Origin: VRUE01 sp046733275
Lineage (GTDB): Bacteria; Actinomycetota; Thermoleophilia; Solirubrobacterales; 70-9
NCBI GenBank assembly: GCA_046733275.1
Contig: JBKPOW010000177.1
Span: 1 to 13,752, forward strand
Direction of reading: 5' to 3'
DNA length: 13,752 nt
Under the pieces are notes generated by a model, which had not been told where the DNA came from, did no database searches, and saw nothing but the letters and a program-made list of their open reading frames with translations. This document shows, one piece after another, positions 7,405-13,451 of the stretch (position 1 is the stretch's first letter; every line of letters starts with the position of its first letter). A program made the translations under genes and the position numbers.

Positions 7405-7476
7405 TTATCTCCTACCCTTGCGGGCAAGATGATACGCCGCTTGTTGCTCAACTACCAGCACAGTGGTCTGGATCAT
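7405..7476 (-). CDS. 23-codon mini-ORF coupling DUF6338 gene to the next ORF
   Basis: The ATG at 7476 overlaps the TGA stop of the DUF6338-like gene in an ATGA arrangement. The ORF encodes 23 residues (beginning MIQTTVLVVEQQ and ending ARKGRR) and stops with TAA two bases before ATG 7402. Its last sense codons contain the AGGAG of the 78-residue ORF. That is the layout of a coupling leader peptide, letting ribosomes pass from one gene to the next. It may be a real micropeptide or only a coupling device; chance is also possible. Confidence 0.3.
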   Translation of the reverse strand: MIQTTVLVVEQQAAYHLARKGRR

Positions 7477-8210
7477 TCGTCCTCACCTTTCTCCAGCGCA
7501 ACCTCGATGCCTTCCGGTGCAAGTGAAGTGACGGGATCGGATGGAATGAAATAGATCGCGTTGATCTGATCGCCGGGTAGGTACACGCCTGCGTTCCCCT
7601 CGCCCTCGACCTCACCCGGGGCGCCTTTATCATCGAGGCGGTATCCGTAGCCATCCTCCAGGTAGAGCTGCGGCGAGTTCGGCGATAGATCGGCCTGAGA
7701 GTTGCTGCCAAATCCGCCGCGCACGATGAGACCGTCCTGCATCTGGACGATGACTTCGCCAGCGCCCTGCTCCCTCGTGTACTTCCTCCAAGCCTTGTCC
7801 CACGCGGTCGGTGATTTGAAGAAGGCGGTCTTTTCGAGGACGCCCCACAACGGCGGCCATTTGGCGATGTCTTCTATGCCGTCCATTGCCAAGGCGGCGA
7901 GCGAGCCTACTGGGTAGGGGATGCAAATGACCGCCAGTAAGAGCATGACGACATCCGCCTCATGCTGCTCGAGGCGGGCCGGACGATACGGCACGAGGCC
8001 CCATGCCTCGATCGGATTGCCCCACTCGAGCAGCACAAGCCAGACCACCCCGAGCCAGATCGCGCTGACCACGGCAGCCGCGGCAAGCGCGTAGAGATCG
8101 CGGTCTGGAACCGTCCTGTAACGCCGTCGCGAGAAACCACGTATCGCCGCAAATCCCGGCGCGATGCCCAGGATCAGCACCGCAAAGGCCTGCACGGTGG
8201 TCGGGGTCAT
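7473..8210 (-). CDS. DUF6338-like membrane protein
   Basis: This 245-residue protein resembles the DUF6338 family, whose function is unknown. Three membrane segments are visible at about 6-24, 40-62 and 85-109, with basic loops (RRRYR at 28-32). The rest is a soluble domain: 'SPTAWDKAWRKY' (133-144) and 'VIVQMQDGLIVRGGFGSNS' (153-171), then 'PQLYLEDGYGYRLD' and 'GVYLPGDQINAIYFIPSD' (208-225). This 'aWD..., DG..v.G.fGsnS, iyLe, i..d.I..I.F' order is what made me choose the family. The gene has lower GC than the flanking kinase, regulator and exporter, and faces against them. A CATACT box seven bases before ATG 8210 would fit a leaderless promoter; no Shine-Dalgarno is clear. It probably forms a unit with the two small downstream ORFs. 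Confidence 0.78.
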   Translation of the reverse strand: MTPTTVQAFAVLILGIAPGFAAIRGFSRRRYRTVPDRDLYALAAAAVVSAIWLGVVWLVLLEWGNPIEAWGLVPYRPARLEQHEADVVMLLLAVICIPYPVGSLAALAMDGIEDIAKWPPLWGVLEKTAFFKSPTAWDKAWRKYTREQGAGEVIVQMQDGLIVRGGFGSNSQADLSPNSPQLYLEDGYGYRLDDKGAPGEVEGEGNAGVYLPGDQINAIYFIPSDPVTSLAPEGIEVALEKGEDE

Positions 8211-8270
8211 CTCGCGCAGTATGGTCGATTCAACTCACTCAGCAAGGTGTGAGCGCTACTGAAGGCTCTT

Positions 8271-8325
8271 GCGACTTTCCGCTCCATACAGGGGCTAAGT
8301 CGCCAAAGGGTTGGGGTTCTTCCCC
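8271..8325 (+). promoter_or_regulatory. Two hairpins in the response-regulator leader
   Basis: GCGACTT (8271-8277) pairs perfectly with AAGTCGC (8297-8303) around a 19-base loop. A second stem, GGGG-TTCTT-CCCC (8313-8325), follows it. They precede the GGGAG ribosome-binding site (8336-8340) of the regulator. They could be an attenuator, a regulator binding site, or the far edge of the inserted cassette. Neither stem has a following T-run. Confidence 0.3.
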
Positions 8326-8350
8326 GGGACGAGCTGGGAGACTTCGCTCT

Positions 8351-8935
8351 ATGCGGGTTTTGATCGCAGACGACCACGGGATCGTGCGCTCGGGGCTGCG
8401 GCTGCTGATCGAGCGACAGCCCGACATCGAGGTCGTCGCCGAGGCGGCCGACGGGGCCGAGGCGCGCGAGTTGGCGATCCGCGAGCGGCCGGACTTGGCG
8501 ATCCTCGACGTGAAGATGCCGAAGCTGACCGGCCTGCAGGCGACGCGGGAGATCAAGGCGCAGGCGCCGGACGTCTCGGTGCTGATCCTCTCGATGCACG
8601 ACGACGAGGGCTACCTGGCGGAAGCGCTGGAAGCGGGCGCGTCGGGCTACGTGCTGAAGACGCAGGCCGACGCCGACCTGGTCGCGGCGATCCGCGCGGT
8701 CGAGCGCGGCGAGCGCTTCCCCCGGCCGCCGGCGCAGGAGGAGCTGACGCCGCGCGAGCAGGAGGTGGTCAAGCTCGTCGCCGAGGCCAACACGACCAAG
8801 GAGATCGCCGAGATACTCCACCTCTCCGAGAAGACGGTGGAGAACCACCGGGCCAACGCGATGCGTAAGCTCGGCATGCGAGACCGAGTGGAGCTGGTGC
8901 GCTATGCGATCCGCCGAGGACTGATCGAGCCCTGA
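8351..8935 (+). CDS. NarL/LuxR-family response regulator
   Basis: This is a 194-residue two-component regulator. I start it at ATG 8351, because 'MRVLIADDHGIVRSGLRLLI' is the usual beginning of the receiver domain and GGGAG lies ten bases upstream. The frame is open to 8249, but that extension looks non-coding. The receiver (1-118) has the acidic pair Asp7/Asp8, the phospho-acceptor Asp53 in 'LAILDVKMP', Ser81 in 'LSMHDD' and Lys103 in 'YVLKTQ'. The linker is short. The LuxR-type DNA-binding domain (130-190) has 'LTPREQEVVKLVAEANTTKEIAE' and the recognition helix 'SEKTVENHRANAMRKL'. Its stop codon overlaps the start of the exporter gene, so the two are coupled and the exporter is a likely target. 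Its partner is probably the kinase at 6313. Confidence 0.93.
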   Translation: MRVLIADDHGIVRSGLRLLIERQPDIEVVAEAADGAEARELAIRERPDLAILDVKMPKLTGLQATREIKAQAPDVSVLILSMHDDEGYLAEALEAGASGYVLKTQADADLVAAIRAVERGERFPRPPAQEELTPREQEVVKLVAEANTTKEIAEILHLSEKTVENHRANAMRKLGMRDRVELVRYAIRRGLIEP

Positions 8936-10383
8936 ACGACTATCGCGAGAAACGCTGGCAGGCGCTGGTCCTGCTCTGCTCGGCCCAGTTCGTCGTCGTC
9001 CTCGACGCCTCGATCGTCAACGTCGCCCTGCCCTCGATCGGTGAGGCGCTCGAGTTCTCCCAGGAGAACCTGCCCTGGGTCGTCAACGCCTACGTGCTCA
9101 CCTTCGGCGGCTTCCTCCTGCTCGGCGGGCGCACCGCCGACCTGCTCGGCCGCCGCCGCGTCTTCATGGCGGGCCTGCTGCTCGTCGCCGTCGCCTCGCT
9201 GCTCGCCGGCTTCGCCGCGACCGAAGGGCAGCTGATCGCGGCGCGGGCGGCGCAGGGCCTCGGCGCGGCGATCATCTCCCCCGCCGCCCTCTCGATCGTC
9301 ACCACCACCTTCAACGACGGCGCCGAGCGCAACAAGGCCCTCGGCGTCTGGGGCGCGGTCGCCGGCTCCGGCGGCGCCGCCGGTGTCCTCCTCGGCGGCA
9401 TCCTCACCGACGGGCTCGGCTGGGAGTGGGTGCTCTGGGTGAACGTGCCGGTCGCCCTGATCGCCCTCGCCCTCTCCCCCAGGCTGATCGCCGAGAGCCG
9501 GGCCGAACACGAGACCCGCGCCTTCGACGTCGCCGGCGCGGTGACGGTGACCGCCGCGCTCTCGATCCTCGTCTACGCCGTGATCGACGCCACCGACGTC
9601 GGCTGGGGCTCGGCCCAGACGATCGGCCTGATCGGCCTCTCGCTGGCGCTGCTCGCCGCCTTCGTCGCGATCGAGCTGCGCACGGCGAAGCCTTTGGTGC
9701 CCTTCTCGATCTTCCGCATCAGGACGCTGACCGGCGCCAACGTAGTCGGCCTGCTGGTCGGCGCCTCGCTCTTCTCGATGTTCTTCTTCATCTCGCTCTA
9801 CATGCAGCAGGTGCTCGGCTACAGCCCGATCCACGCCGGCCTCTCCTACCTGCCGCTGGCGGTGACGATCATGGCGACGGCGGCGATCGCCTCCCAGCTC
9901 GTCACCAAGGTCGGCTACAAGCCGGTGCTCGCCGCGGGCCTGGTCTTCATCTTCGTCGGCCTGGTCTGGTTCAGCCGCGTCTCGGTCGGCGGCGGCTTCC
10001 TCACCGACATCCTCGGGCCGTCGCTGTTCGCCGCCGCCGGGCTCGGCTTCGCCTTCGTCACGACGACGATCGCCGCCGTGTCCGGGGTCGAGGAGACCGA
10101 GGCGGGCCTGGCCAGCGGCCTGATCAACACCTCGCAGCAGATCGGCGGCGCGCTGGGGCTGGCGGTGCTCTCGACGATCGCGACGTCGCACACCGAGGAC
10201 CTGCTCTCTGGCGGCGGCCAGGCTCCGCTCGAGGCGCTCAACGATGGCTTCCAGGTCGCCTTCCTCGGCGGCGCGGCGATCGCCGCGCTCGGGTTCGTCC
10301 TCACCCTCGTCCTGATCAGCAGCCGCGACAGCAGGGCCCACGTCGAGCTGGGGCAAGAGGCGACCGAGCCCGTCTCGGCCTGA
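8932..10383 (+). CDS. MFS drug-type exporter, DHA2 family, CTG start
   Basis: This 483-residue, probably 14-helix proton antiporter is of the EmrB/QacA (DHA2) type, which exports drugs and other hydrophobic compounds. The first helix contains 'VVVLDASIVNVALPSI' (21-36, the DHA2 D1 motif), motif A is 'GGRTADLLGRRRVF' (65-78), and the motif C region is 'GVWGAVAGSGGAAGVLLGG' (about 138-156). The usual first-helix sequence begins just after the regulator stop. In this frame there is no ATG, GTG or TTG from 8869 to 9094, and the GTG at 9094 would delete the first helix and half of motif D1. The only sensible start is CTG 8932, which overlaps the regulator TGA (CTGA). AGGA lies 11 bases upstream. 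A sequencing error near the junction is the alternative. Substrate unknown. Confidence 0.9.
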   Translation: MNDYREKRWQALVLLCSAQFVVVLDASIVNVALPSIGEALEFSQENLPWVVNAYVLTFGGFLLLGGRTADLLGRRRVFMAGLLLVAVASLLAGFAATEGQLIAARAAQGLGAAIISPAALSIVTTTFNDGAERNKALGVWGAVAGSGGAAGVLLGGILTDGLGWEWVLWVNVPVALIALALSPRLIAESRAEHETRAFDVAGAVTVTAALSILVYAVIDATDVGWGSAQTIGLIGLSLALLAAFVAIELRTAKPLVPFSIFRIRTLTGANVVGLLVGASLFSMFFFISLYMQQVLGYSPIHAGLSYLPLAVTIMATAAIASQLVTKVGYKPVLAAGLVFIFVGLVWFSRVSVGGGFLTDILGPSLFAAAGLGFAFVTTTIAAVSGVEETEAGLASGLINTSQQIGGALGLAVLSTIATSHTEDLLSGGGQAPLEALNDGFQVAFLGGAAIAALGFVLTLVLISSRDSRAHVELGQEATEPVSA

Positions 10384-10406
10384 GCGACCGCCCGCCCCGC
10401 GTCCGC

Positions 10407-10431
10407 ATAACCGACCGCTTCAGTAGGATTT
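10407..10431. promoter_or_regulatory. IscR type 1-like operator before the rrf2 gene
   Basis: This 25-base stretch begins ATAACCGACCG and ends CAGTAGGATTT. Compared by hand with the E. coli IscR type 1 consensus as I recall it (Giel and co-workers), it matches 19 of 25 positions, including GAC, the central pyrimidine-AGT and both outer T/A flanks. The two half-sites are imperfectly symmetric (6 of 9). TAGGAT (10425-10430) within it could be a -10 box five bases before the ATG, so a bound regulator would block transcription of its own operon. Confidence 0.55.
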
Positions 10432-10435
10432 AGGC

Positions 10436-10903
10436 ATGCTGTTCTCGACGAAAGCCGAGTATGGGGTCCGCCTGATGGTCGAGCTGGGCCGTCAGCCGGG
10501 ATCGTCCCCGGTCTCCCTCAGCGCCGTCGCCGAGGCGGAGCGGCTGCCGCTCTCCTACCTCGAGCACCTGGTCGCCAAGCTGCGCAACGCCGGTCTGGTC
10601 ACCTCGACCCGCGGCGCCCACGGCGGCTACCGGCTGGCCAAGCCGGCCGCGGAGATAACCCTCGACGAAGTGGTCGAGGCGCTTGAAGGGCAGATCGCGC
10701 CGATGGAGTGCTTCCACGAGACGCCGGAGGGAAAGGTCCTCTGCTCGCACGAGAGCGACGGCGACCGCGCCTGCGCGACGAAGCTGCTCTGGACCAGGGT
10801 GCAGGGCGGCGTCACCCGGGCCCTCGCCGGCACCACGCTGGAGGAGCTGGTCGAGTTCTCGGGCGGCGTCGCCGAGAAGGCGGCGGTCGGCAGCGCCGCT
10901 TGA
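10436..10903 (+). CDS. Rrf2-family iron-sulfur regulator (SufR/IscR-like)
   Basis: This 155-residue winged-helix regulator would sense iron-sulfur status and control the suf genes that follow. Residues about 1-70 form the Rrf2 winged helix, with 'PLSYLEHLVAKLRNAGLVTSTRGAHGGYRLAK' motifs at 38-69 (split here: recognition helix 38-51, wing 52-69). Glu43 of 'SYLEH' matches a DNA-contact residue known in IscR. Three cysteines, Cys92, Cys103 and Cys113, lie in the region where Rrf2 sensors bind a cluster, though the spacing (10 and 9 residues between) is wider than in E. coli IscR. The start is ATG 10436. AGGA lies seven bases upstream, but a leaderless message is also possible. It is followed after 40 bases by sufC. 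I leave the symbol empty because SufR and IscR types cannot be separated from sequence alone. Confidence 0.88.
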   Translation: MLFSTKAEYGVRLMVELGRQPGSSPVSLSAVAEAERLPLSYLEHLVAKLRNAGLVTSTRGAHGGYRLAKPAAEITLDEVVEALEGQIAPMECFHETPEGKVLCSHESDGDRACATKLLWTRVQGGVTRALAGTTLEELVEFSGGVAEKAAVGSAA

Positions 10904-10943
10904 TTCCTGGTCATCACAGAATCCACCCACGAACGGAGTGAAA

Positions 10944-11714
10944 TTGGCTGAGCTGGAGATACGCAACCTGCACGTCAGCGCTGAGGGCAAGGAGATCCTC
11001 CGCGGTCTCGACCTCGACGTCGAGAAGGGCAAGGTGCACGCGCTGATGGGCCCGAACGGGTCGGGCAAGTCGACCCTCGCCAACGCGATCATGGGCCACC
11101 CCTCGCTCGAGGTGACCGAGGGCTCGATCGTCTTCAAGGGCGAGGAGATGACCGAGGCCGACCCCGACGAGCGCTCGCGCGCCGGCCTCTTCATGGCCTT
11201 CCAGTACCCGGTCGCCATCCCCGGCGTCTCGGTCAGCAAGTACCTGCGGATGATCCTCAACGCCCGCCGCGAGGCGCGCGGCGAAGGCGAGATCAAGATC
11301 AAAGAGTTCGCCAAGGTCGCCCAGGAGGCGATGGAGCTGGCGAACATCCCCAAAGACTTCTCCAGCCGCTACCTCAACGACGGCTTCTCCGGCGGCGAGA
11401 AGAAGCGGATGGAGCTGCTGCAGTTGGCGCTGCTGCGGCCCGAGATCGCGGTGCTCGACGAGACCGACTCCGGGCTCGACATCGACGCCCTGCGGGTCGT
11501 CGCCGACGGGGTCAACACCTTCGCCGGCCCCGAGATGGGCGTGCTCATCATCACCCACTACCAGCGCATCCTGCACATGGTCAAGCCCGACTCGGTCCAC
11601 GTCATGTTCGAGGGCCGGATCGTCAAAGAGGGCGGTCCCGAGCTGGTCGAGCAGCTCGAGCAGAAGGGCTACGGCTGGATCCGCGAGGAGGTCGAGGCGG
11701 GCGCCAGCGCCTAG
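10944..11714 (+). CDS. sufC: SufC, ABC-type ATPase of iron-sulfur assembly
   Basis: SufC is the ATPase of the SufBCD scaffold complex, which builds Fe-S clusters in the cytoplasm. I start it at TTG 10944 (256 residues), because GGAG (10935-10938) lies five bases upstream; the GTG at 10938 overlaps that site and is less likely. Walker A is 'GPNGSGKST' (36-44), the Q-loop Gln87 is in 'AFQYPVAIPG', the ABC signature is 'FSGGEKKRMELLQ' (148-160), Walker B is 'IAVLDETDSGLDID' (168-181) and the H-loop is in 'IITHYQRIL'. 'DETDSGLDIDALR' and 'ITHYQRIL' are typical of SufC rather than other ABC ATPases. It lies between the Rrf2 regulator and sufS in one operon. Its partners sufB and sufD, usually adjacent, are not in this window. 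Confidence 0.96.
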   Translation: MAELEIRNLHVSAEGKEILRGLDLDVEKGKVHALMGPNGSGKSTLANAIMGHPSLEVTEGSIVFKGEEMTEADPDERSRAGLFMAFQYPVAIPGVSVSKYLRMILNARREARGEGEIKIKEFAKVAQEAMELANIPKDFSSRYLNDGFSGGEKKRMELLQLALLRPEIAVLDETDSGLDIDALRVVADGVNTFAGPEMGVLIITHYQRILHMVKPDSVHVMFEGRIVKEGGPELVEQLEQKGYGWIREEVEAGASA

Positions 11715-11724
11715 CCTCGGGAAG

Positions 11725-12981
11725 ATGGAGCCGACCACGACCACCTCGGCGTCGGCCTTCCCGATCGAGAAGGTGCGCGCGTCGTTCCCGGCGCTCGAGC
11801 GCGAGGTCCACGGCCGCCCGGTCGCCTACCTCGACAGCGGCGCCAGCGCCCAGCGGGTGCTGGCCTCGATCCAGGCCGTCGACCGCTACGAGCGCACCCA
11901 CCACTCCAACGTCCACCGCGGCTCGCACACGCTCTCCGCCGAGGCCACCGCGGCCTACGAGGGGGCGCGGGCGACCGTCGCCGACCACCTCGGCGCCGCC
12001 GACCGGCGCGAGCTGACCTTCGTCCGCAACGCGACCGAGGCGATCAACCTCGTCGCGCGGACGTGGGGCGAGGCCAACGTCGGCGCCGGCGATCGCGTCG
12101 TGCTGACCGAGATGGAGCACCACTCCAACATCGTCCCCTGGCAGCAGCTGGCCGAGCGGGTCGGCGCCGAGGTCGATTGGGTGCCGGTGGGCGAGGACGG
12201 CCTACTCGAGATGGACGCCTACACGGCGCTGCTCGAACGCGGGCCGAAGCTGGTCGCCATCGCCCACGTCTCCAACGTGCTCGGCACGGAGAACCCGCTC
12301 GCCGAGATCGCCCGCCTCGCCCACGAGGCCGGCGCGCTGGTGCTGGCCGACGGCGCCCAGGCGGCGCCGAAGCTGCCGCTCGACGTCGCCGAGCTGGGGG
12401 TCGACTTCTACGCGCTGACCGGCCACAAGCTCTACGCGCCGACCGGGATCGGCGCCCTCTGGACGAAGCTCGACCTGCTGCGCGAGATGCCACCCTTCCT
12501 CGGCGGCGGCTCGATGATCCGCAAGGTGACCAAGGGCGGGACGACCTACGCCGACCCCCCCGCCCGCTTCGAGGCGGGCACCCCCGCGATCGCCCAGGCG
12601 ATCGGCATGGCCTCGGCGCTGCGCTGGCTCGACGCCCTCGGCATGAAGGCCGTGCGCGATCACGAGCGCGAGATCGCCGACTACACGCTGGAGCGGCTGA
12701 CGGAGGTGCCCGGCCTGCGCGTCTTCGGCCCGGGGCCCGACCCGGAGCGGCTCGGCCCCGTCTCCTTCGAGCTGGAGGGAGTCCACGCCCACGACGTCTC
12801 CGAGATCCTCGATCGCCACGGCGTCGCCGTCCGCGCCGGCCACCACTGTGCCCAGCCGCTGATGGACCGCCTCGGCATCGCCGCCACCGCCCGCGCCAGC
12901 TTCGGCGTCTACACCACCCCGGAGGAGATCGACCGCCTGGTCGAGGGCCTCCACGACGCCCGCAAGGTCTTCGGCCTCTGA
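11725..12981 (+). CDS. sufS: SufS cysteine desulfurase (group II)
   Basis: This 418-residue pyridoxal-phosphate enzyme takes sulfur from L-cysteine as an enzyme-bound persulfide, giving alanine, and feeds it to the scaffold. The cofactor lysine is Lys235 in 'LTGHKLYAPTGIGALW'. Asp209 and Gln212 in 'LADGAQA' and the His pair in 'EMEHHSNIVPW' (132-133) complete the PLP pocket. The catalytic cysteine is Cys375 in 'RAGHHCAQPLM', with the short group II loop. 'DSGASAQRVLASI' and 'THHSNVHRGSHTLS' near the N-terminus are also family signatures, and the length is normal. The start, ATG 11725, is ten bases after sufC; only a weak GGGAAG precedes it, so reinitiation from sufC is likely. Its stop overlaps the sufU start by one base, so the two are coupled. 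SufS and SufU are partners in sulfur transfer. Confidence 0.96.
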   Translation: MEPTTTTSASAFPIEKVRASFPALEREVHGRPVAYLDSGASAQRVLASIQAVDRYERTHHSNVHRGSHTLSAEATAAYEGARATVADHLGAADRRELTFVRNATEAINLVARTWGEANVGAGDRVVLTEMEHHSNIVPWQQLAERVGAEVDWVPVGEDGLLEMDAYTALLERGPKLVAIAHVSNVLGTENPLAEIARLAHEAGALVLADGAQAAPKLPLDVAELGVDFYALTGHKLYAPTGIGALWTKLDLLREMPPFLGGGSMIRKVTKGGTTYADPPARFEAGTPAIAQAIGMASALRWLDALGMKAVRDHEREIADYTLERLTEVPGLRVFGPGPDPERLGPVSFELEGVHAHDVSEILDRHGVAVRAGHHCAQPLMDRLGIAATARASFGVYTTPEEIDRLVEGLHDARKVFGL

Positions 12982-13418
12982 TGGACGAGCTCTACCGAGA
13001 GCAGATCCTCGAGCACTACAAGCGGCCGCACAACTTCGGTCGTTTGGCGGACCCCGACCTCGAGTTCGAGGACAACAACCCCTTCTGCGGCGACGAGCAG
13101 CACGTGACGATGCGGCTCGACGAGGAGGGACGCGTGGCCGAGGTCGCCTTCGAGGGCAAGGGCTGCGCGATCTCCACGGCGGCGACCTCGCTGCTGACCG
13201 ACGAGCTGGTTGGCAGGACGCGCGAGGAGCTGCTGACGCTGCCCAAAGAGGAGGTGCTCGACCTGCTCGGCATCGATATCTCGGCGACGCGGATGAAGTG
13301 CGCGATGCTCGGCCTCAAGGTGGTCAAGAGCGCCAGCCTCGGCAAGCCCGCCGAATGGGAGGACGAGGGCGAGGCGGGCAATCCCTCCGAAGCGGCCGCC
13401 GACCTCGGCTCGCCTTGA
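12981..13418 (+). CDS. sufU: SufU/IscU-like sulfur acceptor with short loop
   Basis: This 145-residue protein of the IscU/SufU fold accepts sulfur from SufS. In B. subtilis SufU does this through a zinc site. Ligand candidates are Cys36 and Asp38 in 'NPFCGDE', Cys62 in 'GKGCAISTAATS' and Cys107 in 'TRMKCAML'. The residue before the last cysteine is lysine, as in SufU, not histidine as in IscU. However, the span from Cys62 to Cys107 is 45 residues, close to that of IscU. B. subtilis SufU, as I recall it, has about 62 because of an inserted loop. The Glu/Gly-rich C-terminal tail is an extra. ATG 12981 shares its A with the sufS stop (TGATG). A sufU assignment follows from the operon, but scaffold activity remains possible, especially as sufB and sufD are absent here. 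Confidence 0.9.
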   Translation: MDELYREQILEHYKRPHNFGRLADPDLEFEDNNPFCGDEQHVTMRLDEEGRVAEVAFEGKGCAISTAATSLLTDELVGRTREELLTLPKEEVLDLLGIDISATRMKCAMLGLKVVKSASLGKPAEWEDEGEAGNPSEAAADLGSP

Positions 13419-13428
13419 CCGGCCGACG

Positions 13429-13445
13429 GCCGCCGAGCCGGCGGC
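13429..13445. terminator. Shared hairpin between sufU and the convergent gene
   Basis: GCCGCCG-AGC-CGGCGGC forms a perfect seven-base stem 10 bases after the sufU stop and six bases from the stop of the convergent gene (13452). The plus strand then has GCAGCTTT, a short T-run. With only 33 bases between the two genes, this is the only plausible terminator, probably serving both directions. Confidence 0.5.
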
Positions 13446-13451
13446 GCAGCT

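Noticed and set aside
7248..7451. Minus-strand 67-residue ORF starting at TTG 7451
   Set aside because: It is out of frame with the better-supported 78-residue ORF, has no ribosome-binding site and looks like an Arg/Ser-rich shadow.
4258..8299. CAGGGGCTAAG shared by the NHL leader (4258-4268, minus) and the regulator leader (8289-8299, plus)
   Set aside because: An 11-base match between two places is expected many times by chance in a window of this size, and the flanks differ.
8902..10356. Antisense ORF of 484 residues across the whole exporter gene
   Set aside because: Its composition is Asp/Arg/Gly/Glu-rich with no domain, as expected from the reverse of a GC-rich membrane protein gene. 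The plus strand encodes a clear DHA2 exporter.
12063..12980. Long N-terminal part of an ORF that runs in frame into sufU
   Set aside because: The upstream part is Arg/Gly/Pro-rich frame-shifted sufS. SufU begins at ATG 12981, matching the family start and the TGATG overlap.
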